From: Sphingobacterium sp. HMA12
Lineage (GTDB): Bacteria > Bacteroidota > Bacteroidia > Sphingobacteriales > Sphingobacteriaceae
Reading direction: 5' to 3'
Assembly (NCBI RefSeq): GCF_002933815.1
Contig: NZ_BEYR01000009.1
Span: forward strand, 102,284-166,283
DNA length: 64,000 nt
The translations under genes were made by a program, and so were the position numbers. Shown one piece after another: positions 1-8,779 of this stretch. Under the pieces are notes generated by a model. It was not told the DNA's origin and ran no database searches. It saw only the letters and a program-made list of their open reading frames with translations. Each line of letters opens with the position of its first letter. The stretch's first letter is position 1.

Positions 1-601
1 TCGCCAACATCCCCACTGCAGCTAAACCAAAAGCGACATTCCAACGGTGGCCTTCAGAGATTAGGGAGGTCAGCATATATCCTTTACCAATAGCGACACA
101 AACATAGCCCCCCAAAAATGCGCCTAAATTTATTCCGGCATAGAACAGCGAGAAACCACCATCACGACGACTATCCCCATCCCGATAGAGCTCTCCCACC
201 ATAGTAGAAATATTAGGTTTAAAGAAACCGGTCCCAATAATAATAAATGAAAGTCCAAAAAAGAAATATTGATGTGGATCTGCTGCAAGGAAAAGACTCC
301 CTACGATCATCAATAAACCGCCCCAAAATAATGATTTTCTAAAACCTAAGATCTTATCGGCAAAAAGACCACCGATAAATGTAAAAGCATAGACAAATGC
401 CTGGGTAGCCCCATACTGTAAATTCGCCTCTTTCTCCGCAAAGTTTAGTTGTGTAATCATAAAGAATACCAACATGCCCCGCATACCATAAAAGCAAAAC
501 CTCTCCCACATTTCCGAAAAGAACAGGCTCCAGATCTGTCTTGGGTACTTCCCTTTAAAATTTTGAATCTCCTCTAACGACTCGCGTTTACTCGCCTCCA
601 T
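1..601 (-). CDS. POT-family peptide transporter, C-terminal part beyond the window
   Basis: The first 200 residues of a proton-dependent oligopeptide transporter (MFS, PTR2/POT) are visible; the gene runs off the left edge, so the C-terminal part is missing. The family signature FSEMWERFCFYGMRG lies near the N-terminus. Further in are a GGLFADKILG loop, the FFKPNIS motif and an FYAGINLGAF segment, all typical of POT proteins. Such carriers import di- and tripeptides with protons across the inner membrane. It follows the 659-2434 POT gene in the same direction, separated by a terminator hairpin, so it probably has its own promoter. Substrate cannot be read from the sequence. Confidence 0.9.
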   Translation of the reverse strand, partial: MEASKRESLEEIQNFKGKYPRQIWSLFFSEMWERFCFYGMRGMLVFFMITQLNFAEKEANLQYGATQAFVYAFTFIGGLFADKILGFRKSLFWGGLLMIVGSLFLAADPHQYFFFGLSFIIIGTGFFKPNISTMVGELYRDGDSRRDGGFSLFYAGINLGAFLGGYVCVAIGKGYMLTSLISEGHRWNVAFGLAAVGMLA

Positions 602-620
602 ACTGTAATTTATTATTAAT

Positions 621-649
621 CAAAAAAGCTTCTTTCGCAAAAGAAGCTT
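621..649 (-). terminator. Rho-independent terminator after the 659-2434 POT gene
   Basis: A perfect 10-bp stem (AAGCTTCTTT/AAAGAAGCTT) with a 4-base loop is followed on the minus strand by a run of six T. It sits just downstream of the stop codon at 659 and upstream of the next POT gene. Confidence 0.85.
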
Positions 650-658
650 ATGTAGTTA

Positions 659-2434
659 TTATTTAATTCCGTGCATCAACCTTTTGATCAAAGGATTGAA
701 TAGCATGACTAGCAATCCGGCAAAAGCGGGAATAGCAGTAAATAAAAAGAAAAAGTGACTTAATGAGTATTCTTGTTGAATTGTTTCTACCTGTCCACCC
801 AATACCGCAGCAACCTTTTGAGCGATCGCAATAGCAAGATACCAGATACCAAACATAAAAGCCAACATCCGTGCCGGAACCAGCTTAGAAACATAAGACA
901 AACCTACTGGTGAAATAAACAATTCACCCAAAGTATGGAAAAGGTAAGTCAGGACAAGAAATACCATTGAGATTTTCACCCCCGGCGCTATCCCCCATGA
1001 TCCCAATCCGATAATCAAGAACCCGATTGCAACCAGGATCAAACCGAATCCATATTTAAATGCTGCAGAAGGATTATATTTCGATTCCCAAATCTTGGAA
1101 ACTGTAGATGCTAATGCAATAATAAAAAAGGAGTTAAGAATTGAAAACCAGGATACTTTGATTTCTGAAGCTTCTTTGTTAAACTCCTGATAAAGCATCC
1201 AGATCGCCGCACCCCAAATTAGTCCAAAACAGACAAACAAAACGATATTGGATATTGCGATCTTATCCCATGTAACCTTGGCCAATTTTATTAAGACCCA
1301 ACTGATAATTGATAGCGGTACAATTGTTAATAAACCATTGACCACATTAAATGTCGTCAATGCAGTGCCTGTAAGCGCTCTGTCGATATTATCTCTTGCG
1401 ACAATGACCAGTGAGGTTGCTCCCTGTTCAAAGCTCATGAAAAAGAAAATAAGGAAAAATGCTAAAAGTACCACGGCATACATCCTGTCTCGGACAGTTT
1501 TGTCATAGCGCAAAATCCGGGAAACAATCAAATAAATAAAAAGGATCAATGCGACAATGACCATGATATACTGTCCCCTCAGAAAAGAGGTATCCAGTCC
1601 GGCGAAAACATCAACAATACCATTTTTCGACAATGGGTCATTAAAAGCATATACAAAACCTATAATAGATACGATAGCAATCAGGACATAATCTCTTCGT
1701 GTAAACGGATTTTTAGTATCCGTATCACTAACGCTGACTTCTTTCTTTTCACCGGTCACAGACTTGTCCAAAATACCGAGGTTACCCATGAGCGGTTTTG
1801 CGAAAACAAACTGAAGAGTACCTAAGAGCATAAAAATACCAGCCAATCCAAAACCCCAATGCCATCCATACGTTTCAGCGATATAACCGCAGAGCATCAT
1901 CCCAAAGAAAGCGCCAGCATTGACGCCCATATAGAATATGGTGTATGCGCCGTCCTTCTTTTCAGGTAGGTCTTTATACATCTCGCCGAGGATTGAAGGC
2001 ATATTCGGCTTGAAAAAGCCCGTTCCGATCACCAGACAGATCAACCCCAAGAAAAACATAATGGCGGTATCAAAAGCCATTGCCGCATGCCCTAATGTCA
2101 TGATCGCCGAACCTATAATAACGGCCTTCCGGGATCCGATATATTTATCAGCAATGATTCCTCCGAGGATGGGTGTCAAATAAAGCATCATGGCATAAGT
2201 CCCATACAATGCACCTGCCTGTTGAGCAGTCCAGGCCCAGCCAGAGAATGGACTCCCCTGGATAACCGCAGCAGTTAAAAATTGCATCAATAGGACACGC
2301 ATTCCATAGAACGAGAATCGTTCCCACATTTCTGTAAAGAAAAGTACAAACAGCCCTGAGCGCTGTCCTAGTACATTCGATTTAAAAAAATCATTCGACG
2401 GGCTCGTAGTGATTCCCCCGTTTAGTCTCCCCAT
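659..2434 (-). CDS. POT-family proton-coupled oligopeptide transporter
   Basis: This 591-residue MFS protein carries the PTR2/POT signature ExxERFxFYG at about residues 35-44, FFKPNMPS at 140-147, and FYMGVNAGAF at 167-176. It has at least twelve hydrophobic segments and ends in the LMHGIK tail shared with the two POT proteins at 12986-16233. Members import di- and tripeptides using the proton gradient. It is longer than the other two because of extra sequence between the central helices. It is the first of two tandem POT genes at the left edge. Family assignment is firm; substrate range is unknown. Confidence 0.93.
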   Translation of the reverse strand: MGRLNGGITTSPSNDFFKSNVLGQRSGLFVLFFTEMWERFSFYGMRVLLMQFLTAAVIQGSPFSGWAWTAQQAGALYGTYAMMLYLTPILGGIIADKYIGSRKAVIIGSAIMTLGHAAMAFDTAIMFFLGLICLVIGTGFFKPNMPSILGEMYKDLPEKKDGAYTIFYMGVNAGAFFGMMLCGYIAETYGWHWGFGLAGIFMLLGTLQFVFAKPLMGNLGILDKSVTGEKKEVSVSDTDTKNPFTRRDYVLIAIVSIIGFVYAFNDPLSKNGIVDVFAGLDTSFLRGQYIMVIVALILFIYLIVSRILRYDKTVRDRMYAVVLLAFFLIFFFMSFEQGATSLVIVARDNIDRALTGTALTTFNVVNGLLTIVPLSIISWVLIKLAKVTWDKIAISNIVLFVCFGLIWGAAIWMLYQEFNKEASEIKVSWFSILNSFFIIALASTVSKIWESKYNPSAAFKYGFGLILVAIGFLIIGLGSWGIAPGVKISMVFLVLTYLFHTLGELFISPVGLSYVSKLVPARMLAFMFGIWYLAIAIAQKVAAVLGGQVETIQQEYSLSHFFFLFTAIPAFAGLLVMLFNPLIKRLMHGIK

Positions 2435-2518
2435 AAGTAATCAACCTTTATTTTTATAAAATACTTACAAAGAAACAAAAACAAAATCACTTTTGACCAA
2501 AATAAAGTTGCATAAACA

Positions 2519-2548
2519 AAAAAAGACAACCCATTTGGATTGCCTTTT
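2519..2548 (-). terminator. Probable terminator after the XRE regulator gene
   Basis: On the minus strand AAAAGGCAATCC pairs, with G-U pairs, to GGGTTGTCTTTT and is followed by a T-rich run. It lies about 20 bases beyond the stop codon of the regulator at 2570. Confidence 0.7.
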
Positions 2549-2569
2549 CAGTAACATTTTTAATATGCC

Positions 2570-2899
2570 CTATCTTTTGTGCAATTGTTCGTAAAGATCA
2601 ATGACCTTTTTCTGAAGTTCGATAACTTCGCCATCGCGTTGTTGCAACTTTTGCGTTAGCGCGTTGACCTCATTGACATACTCTTTATCCTCTTCTGAAT
2701 CAGAAGTAGATAATAATTGAACAACTGTCAAATTGAATAATTTTGAGATTTGATTCAGGCGAGACAAATTCACATCTGTAATTCCTGTTTCAATTTTTGA
2801 AAATGCCGGGATTGAGATATCCAATCGCTTTGCAACATCCTCTTGACTCCACCCTTTTTGGTGTCTAAGTAATCTAATTTTTTTTCCTAATGCATTCAT
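2570..2899 (-). CDS. XRE-family helix-turn-helix regulator with coiled-coil tail
   Basis: A 109-residue cytoplasmic DNA-binding protein. Residues 5-61 form a Cro/C1-type helix-turn-helix (GKKIRLLRHQKGWSQEDVA, then SIPAFSKIETG). The remainder, about residues 70-108, is charged and heptad-like (QKLQQRDGEVIELQKKVIDL), suggesting a coiled-coil dimerisation tail. It is on the same strand as the Mur ligase gene upstream, with a 66-base AT-rich gap, so it may be co-transcribed or separate. Its target genes cannot be inferred. No phage or toxin partner is adjacent, which argues against a prophage repressor or an antitoxin. Confidence 0.85.
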   Translation of the reverse strand: MNALGKKIRLLRHQKGWSQEDVAKRLDISIPAFSKIETGITDVNLSRLNQISKLFNLTVVQLLSTSDSEEDKEYVNEVNALTQKLQQRDGEVIELQKKVIDLYEQLHKR

Positions 2900-2965
2900 C
2901 TGGTAGATATTTTAAAACAAAAATAGCAAATAAAAATTAATTTACATTAAATTATAATTTTTTCT

Positions 2966-4336
2966 TTAAAAATCCCTGAAAAAACGATCAGCAAGGACGG
3001 ACAGATTAACCCCGTTATAATTATTTAAACTCATAAGTAGTAAATTATAACCTCTTGATTTTACTCCGTCTAAAAAAGAATACAAGCCATCCAAACTCAC
3101 AACAACCTCTAAATCAGTATTATTAAAACTCTTCTTGATATTCTCAGGAACACTTTCAATATCCTTATTCATTTCCTTACAGGAGTTGATATTCACGTAG
3201 ACAACAGAGAGATCCGACTCGCGCATGGAGTCAGCATATTGTAACAAAAAGCTCGAATCCAAACTATCATACGAGTTTAATTCGATAATTGTGACCAATT
3301 TCTGATTAGGAAATTGTTCTTTTACGGCGTGAATACTCGATTTAACTTTATCAGCATTACAGGCATAATCTTGGTAAACGACAGATCCCTCATAACTCGC
3401 TACAAATTCCAGGTAACGGATGGAGGTATTGAAACTCTTTATCGCATCAAAGAACTCTTTCTTTTTGATACCGAGCCATTCGCATACGGTATAAGCGCCG
3501 GCAATATTAGACAGATTATGCTTTCCGAATATTTGTAAAGGGACATCTCCGTCTGCCGTATTCAGATAGGTAACCCCCTTGTTAATGGTATAATCAGGAA
3601 TTTTATAACCATGTCTATTGATCTTACAGTCTTTGGTATCCTGCAAAACTCCCTGAAGAACAGCATCTTCTTTATTATAGATCAGCGTTCCTTTAGGTGG
3701 TATGGAATCAATAAAATCTTCAAATTGTTTAATATATTCTTCTTTGGATATTTTGGAATTAAATTCATTCCATACAATACCCGAAATTAAGGCGATATTG
3801 GGCTTATAATACAAAAACTTGGACTTAGGATCAATTTTGGACGAAACATATTCATCTCCCTCGATAATAATAATCTTATTATTTTTTGTAATATCTACTA
3901 GTTTATCAAAGCCTCTCAATTGAGCCCCTACTAAATAGTCAAAATCTTTACCTAAGAAGCGCATCACATGCATGACCATGCTCGTGATCGTTGTTTTCCC
4001 ATAGCTACCTGCGATAACTACACGGATCTTATCCTGCGAGAGTTCTTGTATAAACTCAGGAAAAGAATAGATCTTTAAACCTAGTTCCTGTGCCTTTTTT
4101 AATTCGGGATTATTTGCTTCCGCATGTGCTCCCAAAATAACAGCATCAATATCATCCGTCACCTTGTCGGAAAACCATCCCAATTGATCTGGCAATAAGC
4201 CAGCTTCGATAAGATGGGAACGGGAAGGTTCCACAATCTGATCATCAGATCCAGTAATCTGATGCCCTTGCTTTGCTAATGAAATGGCAAGGTTATGCAT
4301 CACACTACCACCTATCGCTATAAAATGAATACGCAT
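2966..4336 (-). CDS. mpl: Mur ligase family protein, Mpl/MurC-like
   Basis: A 456-residue ATP-dependent ligase of the Mur family. The N-terminal Rossmann-like domain begins IHFIAIGGSVMHNLAI and contains HQITGSDD, as in MurC and Mpl. The ATP-binding loop AGSYGKTTIT is at about residues 109-118, followed by a central and a C-terminal ligase domain. Mpl joins recycled murein tripeptide to UDP-MurNAc in the cytoplasm; MurC adds L-alanine. The isolated position away from other mur genes favours the recycling role, but the substrate is an inference. It is last in the run GlmU-like, tpiA, prmA, mpl, with a 7-base gap to prmA. Confidence 0.75.
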   Translation of the reverse strand: MRIHFIAIGGSVMHNLAISLAKQGHQITGSDDQIVEPSRSHLIEAGLLPDQLGWFSDKVTDDIDAVILGAHAEANNPELKKAQELGLKIYSFPEFIQELSQDKIRVVIAGSYGKTTITSMVMHVMRFLGKDFDYLVGAQLRGFDKLVDITKNNKIIIIEGDEYVSSKIDPKSKFLYYKPNIALISGIVWNEFNSKISKEEYIKQFEDFIDSIPPKGTLIYNKEDAVLQGVLQDTKDCKINRHGYKIPDYTINKGVTYLNTADGDVPLQIFGKHNLSNIAGAYTVCEWLGIKKKEFFDAIKSFNTSIRYLEFVASYEGSVVYQDYACNADKVKSSIHAVKEQFPNQKLVTIIELNSYDSLDSSFLLQYADSMRESDLSVVYVNINSCKEMNKDIESVPENIKKSFNNTDLEVVVSLDGLYSFLDGVKSRGYNLLLMSLNNYNGVNLSVLADRFFRDF

Positions 4337-4343
4337 CGCTCTA

Positions 4344-5183
4344 TTACCGTTTCACAAACTTGGCTGCACACCAATTATTTAAAACTTTTTTGGAGATAAA
4401 TTCAAAACCTAAAGACTCAGCGGTATCACGCAACATCGTCAAATCTTCCTGTTCATAAAATCCACTTAAGTACAACTCTCCATTTTTATTGATACTTAAT
4501 GCATATTGGGGTAACTGCTCCAACAGGATATTTCGATTAATATTTGCTAATATCGTATCGAAAAGACGATCTTTTAACACCTCAAAGGAACCACATACAG
4601 CCTCGATATTGTCAACATGGTTAAGCCCGCTATTTTCAGCGACACTTTCTACACAAATTTCGTCATAGTCCACTGCCAATACGGCCTTAGCTCCTTTTTT
4701 CGATGCCAGAATCGCCAAGATACCTGTACCACAGCCCATATCCAATACGTACTTGCCCTCAAAATCATTTTCCAGAATATATTGAAGCATCATTGATGTA
4801 GTCTGATGGTGCCCTGTCCCGAAAGACATTTTAGGATCAATGATGATTTCATAAGGGAAATCAGGTTTTGACTCATGAAATGTAGCCCGTACATAACACT
4901 GTCCACCGACTTCTATGGGGTTAAAGTTACTTTCCCAAAGTTTATTCCAGTTCTGGTTTTCTATTTCCTGAACCTTATAGTCCACTTCAAGTCCAGCATC
5001 CAGATTTAGCATTAATGTTTCTAATGCTTGCAAATCAAGATTTGCAGCCGGTATATAAGCTGCAAATCCGGATTCGGTATCTTCAAAAGTATCAAAACCA
5101 ATGTCTGCCAAATCAGATACCAAAAGATCCTTTTGCCACTCCTCTCCTGATAGCATTTGAAAGATAACCTCTATGTATTTCAT
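4344..5183 (-). CDS. prmA: Ribosomal protein L11 methyltransferase
   Basis: A 279-residue SAM-dependent methyltransferase that methylates ribosomal protein L11. The PrmA-specific segment PKMSFGTGHHQTT lies at residues 117-129 and the SAM-binding motif VLDMGCGTGILAI at 146-158. The sequence NINRN near residue 215 corresponds to the conserved post-motif NIL/N region of the family. Length and order match bacterial PrmA. It sits 9 bases after tpiA and 7 bases before the Mur ligase gene, which suggests one transcript. Confidence 0.93.
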   Translation of the reverse strand: MKYIEVIFQMLSGEEWQKDLLVSDLADIGFDTFEDTESGFAAYIPAANLDLQALETLMLNLDAGLEVDYKVQEIENQNWNKLWESNFNPIEVGGQCYVRATFHESKPDFPYEIIIDPKMSFGTGHHQTTSMMLQYILENDFEGKYVLDMGCGTGILAILASKKGAKAVLAVDYDEICVESVAENSGLNHVDNIEAVCGSFEVLKDRLFDTILANINRNILLEQLPQYALSINKNGELYLSGFYEQEDLTMLRDTAESLGFEFISKKVLNNWCAAKFVKR

Positions 5184-5192
5184 TTCTAAAAA

Positions 5193-5960
5193 TTAGCCGT
5201 TAAACACTTTGGCAATATCAATAAAATCTCTCGATTTCAAAGAAGCTCCTCCGATCAAACCACCGTCAATATCCGCTTGCGCAAATAAATCCTTTGCATT
5301 GCCCGGATTACAAGATCCACCATAAAGGATACTTGTATTTTCGGCTGTTTCCTGTCCATATTTCTCAGCCACAACCTGACGGATAAATTGATGAACCTCC
5401 TGCGCTTGCTCCGGACTGGCAGTAAGCCCTGTACCGATCGCCCAAACTGGCTCATAAGCCAATACCACGGCTGCAAAAGCTTCATTGGAAAGATGGAACA
5501 ATCCAGCAGTCAATTGTGTTTTAATTATTTCAAAGAAATCACCGGACTCGCGTTCTTCTTTCGTTTCTCCAATACAAAATATCGGTGTCAAGCCATGTTT
5601 CAAAGCGATATCTACCTTCGCAGCCAACAAAGCATCTGTTTCACCAAAATAAGCACGTCTCTCTGAGTGCCCCAAAATAACATGTGAAGCTCCGACCGAT
5701 TTTACCTGAGCTGCTGAAATCTCACCTGTATATGCTCCAGATTCTGCCTGATGGATATTTTGTGCACCAATATTCACATTTGCCACATTCTTGGATAGTT
5801 GTCCAAGACTTGACAAATGGATAAAAGGGCTACAAACAACCAATTCTTGATTTCCGATTACCTCATCTTTGGCCATATTGATAATTTCGGAGAACAAACT
5901 TAATCCCGATTGATAGTCTAAATTCATTTTCCAATTACCAGCTACGATTTTCTTACGCAT
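5193..5960 (-). CDS. tpiA: Triose-phosphate isomerase
   Basis: A 255-residue TIM barrel that interconverts dihydroxyacetone phosphate and glyceraldehyde 3-phosphate in glycolysis. Catalytic residues are visible: Asn9 and Lys11 in GNWKMN, His98 in ILGHSERR, and Glu170 in AYEPVWAIGTG, with the lid loop directly after it. The C-terminal phosphate-binding segments YGGSCNPGN and GGLIGGASL are present. Full length and intact. It lies between the GlmU-like gene (16 bases) and prmA (9 bases) on the same strand. Confidence 0.97.
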   Translation of the reverse strand: MRKKIVAGNWKMNLDYQSGLSLFSEIINMAKDEVIGNQELVVCSPFIHLSSLGQLSKNVANVNIGAQNIHQAESGAYTGEISAAQVKSVGASHVILGHSERRAYFGETDALLAAKVDIALKHGLTPIFCIGETKEERESGDFFEIIKTQLTAGLFHLSNEAFAAVVLAYEPVWAIGTGLTASPEQAQEVHQFIRQVVAEKYGQETAENTSILYGGSCNPGNAKDLFAQADIDGGLIGGASLKSRDFIDIAKVFNG

Positions 5961-5976
5961 GATTTTTACGATTTAA

Positions 5977-7140
5977 TTATATTTTTTTGTTAAGTTGATT
6001 CAATTCCCTCTTATGCCATTCCGGCAGTTCTTCATTTTTTGACATATATAGCGTTTCCAGATACTCCATAAACTTATCAAAGTTATAGGGCTGCGTATCT
6101 CCGTTGAACACCCAGGCAAACGACGGTACAAATTTAGCATAAAAACTTGTATCTGCCAGCATACTTGCAATTCCAATTACCGTTCCGGTATTTAAAGACG
6201 AATTAATCCCCGTTCGTGTATAATCTCCCATGAAAACGCCGCATTTTAATAAACCGGTATCTCTAAACCCTTCCAGTTTATAATCATAAATTGAGACTGT
6301 TTTCAGATTATTTTTAAGATTCGAATTAGATGTTCCAGCACCGAGGTTACACCAATTGCCAATAACTGAACAGCCCAGATACCCGTGATGGCCTTTTGCC
6401 GAAAAATCACCGATGACCGTATTGCCCACCTCGCCACCTACAACACTCTGCCTGCCAACAGATACATTCCCGTAGATGGTTGCTCCCATTTTTACGACAG
6501 CCCCTTTTCCTAAGTATAAAGGTCCGCGTAAATGTGCTCCCTCCATAATGGTGACACCTTCATCAATGTAAATAGGCCCGCAGGTCGAATTGAGCGTAGC
6601 GCATTCCATGGTGACCTGCTCCGCAATATAAAACGCATTCCCTAACAGTTGATTTGTATGAGAAACATTGGTAATAGACGTCTTAGTTACCAAGAGCTTG
6701 AAATCACGCTCAATTTCCGCCCCTGTCAATAAAAATAAGTCCTCCACCCCTTTCAACAGCGCAATCCCTTCGGTTATATCCTTCGGTTTAAGCGCACAGC
6801 TCCTGTTGTACCGCAAGGCAATGATCATCCCGCCGCACCGCAGGACGTCCCCTTCCTCCATAGCCAAAATAGCACGTAAAAGCACCTCAGAAGGGACAAC
6901 ATGCTTTGTCACCCAAACAGCACCATCCTCCAGCCCATCGCCTTCAGCAAGTTCCAAATCGAATGCTGAGGTCAACCTATGCCATTTCTCTCTCAACGTC
7001 AGAATACCGACACGTAGGTCAAGACAGGATTTATTAAAGGTAAAAGGATATAAACTCTTTTTATCAAAAGAAGTCAATGGGAAAGCAAGCTTATCCAAGG
7101 GTCGGACAGCATCAAAACAATCTACAAAAAAGATTTTCAC
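5977..7140 (-). CDS. GlmU-like putative sugar nucleotidyltransferase with left-handed beta-helix
   Basis: A 387-residue protein of the Bacteroidota GlmU-like family. The N-terminal part (FVDCFDAVRPLDKLAFPLTF-type start, then LDLRVGILTLREKW) resembles a nucleotidyltransferase domain without the canonical GlmU pyrophosphorylase loop. The C-terminal half has hexapeptide turns (GAHLRGPLYLGKGAVVKMGA, GNVSVGRQSVVGG) forming a left-handed beta-helix, as in acyl- and nucleotidyltransferases. The start is placed at the GTG at 7140, because the longer TTG-initiated frame would begin inside the rpmE terminator. It leads a run with tpiA, prmA and mpl. The exact reaction is unknown; sugar-nucleotide metabolism is an inference. 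Confidence 0.75.
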   Translation of the reverse strand: MKIFFVDCFDAVRPLDKLAFPLTSFDKKSLYPFTFNKSCLDLRVGILTLREKWHRLTSAFDLELAEGDGLEDGAVWVTKHVVPSEVLLRAILAMEEGDVLRCGGMIIALRYNRSCALKPKDITEGIALLKGVEDLFLLTGAEIERDFKLLVTKTSITNVSHTNQLLGNAFYIAEQVTMECATLNSTCGPIYIDEGVTIMEGAHLRGPLYLGKGAVVKMGATIYGNVSVGRQSVVGGEVGNTVIGDFSAKGHHGYLGCSVIGNWCNLGAGTSNSNLKNNLKTVSIYDYKLEGFRDTGLLKCGVFMGDYTRTGINSSLNTGTVIGIASMLADTSFYAKFVPSFAWVFNGDTQPYNFDKFMEYLETLYMSKNEELPEWHKRELNQLNKKI

Positions 7141-7154
7141 AAAATAAAAATAAC

Positions 7155-7187
7155 AAAAAAAACCCGACAAATAATATTTATCGAGTT
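7155..7187 (-). terminator. Rho-independent terminator after rpmE
   Basis: On the minus strand AACTCGATAAA pairs with TTTGTCGGGTT (two G-U pairs) and is followed by eight T. It lies just past the rpmE stop codon and overlaps the longer, rejected start of the GlmU-like gene. Confidence 0.85.
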
Positions 7188-7218
7188 CTTAATATTGTAA
7201 TATACAGATCTGCTACAA

Positions 7219-7467
7219 TTATTTTTTGTTGTAACGGCTACGGAATTTGTCGATACGTCCAGCAGTATCAACCAATTTCATTTTACCTGTATAGAAAGGG
7301 TGTGATGTATGAGAAATCTCTAATTTTACAACTGGATACTCATTACCATCTTCCCACTGAATAGTCTCTTTCGTGTCAACACAAGATTTAGTAATAAAAG
7401 CATAGTCGTTTGACATATCTTTAAATACAACTAATCTGTAATTTGAAGGATGCAAATCTTTTTTCAT
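7219..7467 (-). CDS. rpmE: 50S ribosomal protein L31, type B
   Basis: An 82-residue ribosomal protein. It begins MKKDLHPSNYRLVVFKDMS and contains SHPFYTGKMKLVDTAGRIDKF, the C-terminal signature of L31. It lacks the two CxxC pairs of the zinc-binding type A form, so it is the zinc-independent type B (C-minus) paralog. In many bacteria this form is the one made under zinc limitation, but in Bacteroidota it is often the only one; the window does not show a second copy. The gene is monocistronic, ending in the hairpin at 7155-7187. Confidence 0.95.
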   Translation of the reverse strand: MKKDLHPSNYRLVVFKDMSNDYAFITKSCVDTKETIQWEDGNEYPVVKLEISHTSHPFYTGKMKLVDTAGRIDKFRSRYNKK

Positions 7468-7694
7468 TATTATTATGATTACGTATATTCAATTATTGAG
7501 GTGCAAAGATAATTTATAAAAATGTAATTTGCAACAATTGCAAAGAATAATTCTATTAATTTTTGCACACTTTAAGTTACCGGCACTTAAACGATTACAA
7601 ATGTAACAATCTTTATTTATCCCCCAAGAATTATTTTGTTTTCCAACTTTTTTCTCTTAACTTAACTTGCTACAATTAAATCATTTACATAATT

Positions 7695-8033
7695 ATGAGC
7701 AAATTAGATGAAAAAATTGCTGCATATACTGCAGAATCAAAAAAACTAGGTCTGTCACTGGATGATGCATTTATTGCCAAAGTGACCAAAGGAATGGGGC
7801 CTTCCATTTACAATGCAGATTCAGAAACTATTGCAGCATCAGATCCCGAGGAGCTTAAACGTGTCAAGCAAAATTTCCTGATCAAAAAATTAGGGCTTAA
7901 AGACGGTCCTGATTTAGACAAGGCATTAGAAGAAGTCATTACTGCTATTGGCAAATCCAATAAAAATAAATACCGTGTATTGGTGTATGCTTTATTGGCA
8001 AAAAAATTCAAAAAAGAATCCGTTTACCAATAA
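7695..8033 (+). CDS. DUF2853 family protein
   Basis: A 112-residue cytoplasmic protein matching the DUF2853 family pattern: MSKLDEKIAAYTAE at the start, the segment VTKGMGPSIYNADSETIAASDPEE in the middle, and a lysine-rich C-terminus (KYRVLVYALLAKKF). It is predicted to be mostly helical, with no signal peptide and no membrane segment. The family has no established function. The gene stands alone, divergent from rpmE and convergent with the CBM9-like gene. Confidence 0.85.
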   Translation: MSKLDEKIAAYTAESKKLGLSLDDAFIAKVTKGMGPSIYNADSETIAASDPEELKRVKQNFLIKKLGLKDGPDLDKALEEVITAIGKSNKNKYRVLVYALLAKKFKKESVYQ

Positions 8034-8058
8034 GCATCAACATTTTATAATCCAACTT

Positions 8059-8706
8059 CTACCCAAAGACTAATTCTCCAAAGAATTGAGGCAAATGGAA
8101 ATTAGGAGTTGGATTATCTATTTTATTCCATGACAGAAAATGCGGATTTTTCAGGTTATCCCCACACTTGTAGAAGTTTCCGTGTATTGTTTTCCCCTTC
8201 AGATCACTTGTATCATCAAATTTAAATACAGCTAGCGGAATAACCTGTATCATGCTCCACCGCTTGTCAGTGCCGCTATGGCGCTCAATCATGGAAAATG
8301 CCTGTACCGTCTCTATTTCAGCTACACTAAGTCTGTTTCTCGTTGATTTATCGGGTGATCCATAACCGATCAAACCAGTTCCTATTAAATTAAATTCGAT
8401 GTTATAATAATGTTTTCGATCGTCAAACGAAATGAAAAATTCCACACAACTATCCTCCCAAACATTTTGATTGACATCCGAGTAATTTCCGCGCAATTGC
8501 TCCTCTGAGACATCAAACCGCAACAACAGTTCATTTTGTGTATAACCGATCTTAAATTTTACCTGTGGCTTATAAGGATACGACTCGCTCCAATTACTAT
8601 GGTCTAGTGTATGCCATTCGAAATCGCCGACAAGATCCGAAAGCTGATTAAAATTGAGACTGCCTGTTAAATTTGATGCGATAGGCAGCATGGTTAGTTT
8701 CTTCAT
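8059..8706 (-). CDS. CBM9-like carbohydrate-binding family protein
   Basis: A 215-residue protein resembling the family 9 carbohydrate-binding fold seen as stand-alone proteins in Bacteroidota. Visible features include the aromatic FEWHTLDHSNWSESYPYKP, the WEDSCVEFFISFDD motif (a typical CBM9 core segment), and the closing HLPQFFGELVF. There is no signal peptide, so it is predicted to be cytoplasmic, unlike most CBM9 modules. The start is set at the ATG at 8706; a TTG two codons upstream is also possible. It follows the sugar kinase gene on the same strand but a terminator hairpin lies between. Its ligand is not known. Confidence 0.75.
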   Translation of the reverse strand: MKKLTMLPIASNLTGSLNFNQLSDLVGDFEWHTLDHSNWSESYPYKPQVKFKIGYTQNELLLRFDVSEEQLRGNYSDVNQNVWEDSCVEFFISFDDRKHYYNIEFNLIGTGLIGYGSPDKSTRNRLSVAEIETVQAFSMIERHSGTDKRWSMIQVIPLAVFKFDDTSDLKGKTIHGNFYKCGDNLKNPHFLSWNKIDNPTPNFHLPQFFGELVFG

Positions 8707-8725
8707 ATCCAATAAAGTTAAGAAA

Positions 8726-8755
8726 AAGAAGCTTCATCGTACGATGGAAGCTTCT
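8726..8755 (-). terminator. Terminator between sugar kinase and CBM9-like gene
   Basis: On the minus strand GAAGCTTCCATCG pairs with CGATG-AAGCTTC, with a single bulge and a two-base loop, followed by TTTTTC. It sits 25 bases past the kinase stop codon, so the CBM9-like gene would be expressed by read-through or its own promoter. Confidence 0.75.
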
Positions 8756-8779
8756 CAAAATATTAAAGGTATAAAATCG

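Noticed and set aside
2570..2899. XRE regulator as a prophage repressor or toxin-antitoxin partner
   Set aside because: No phage genes or toxin candidate lie nearby; it follows a housekeeping run.
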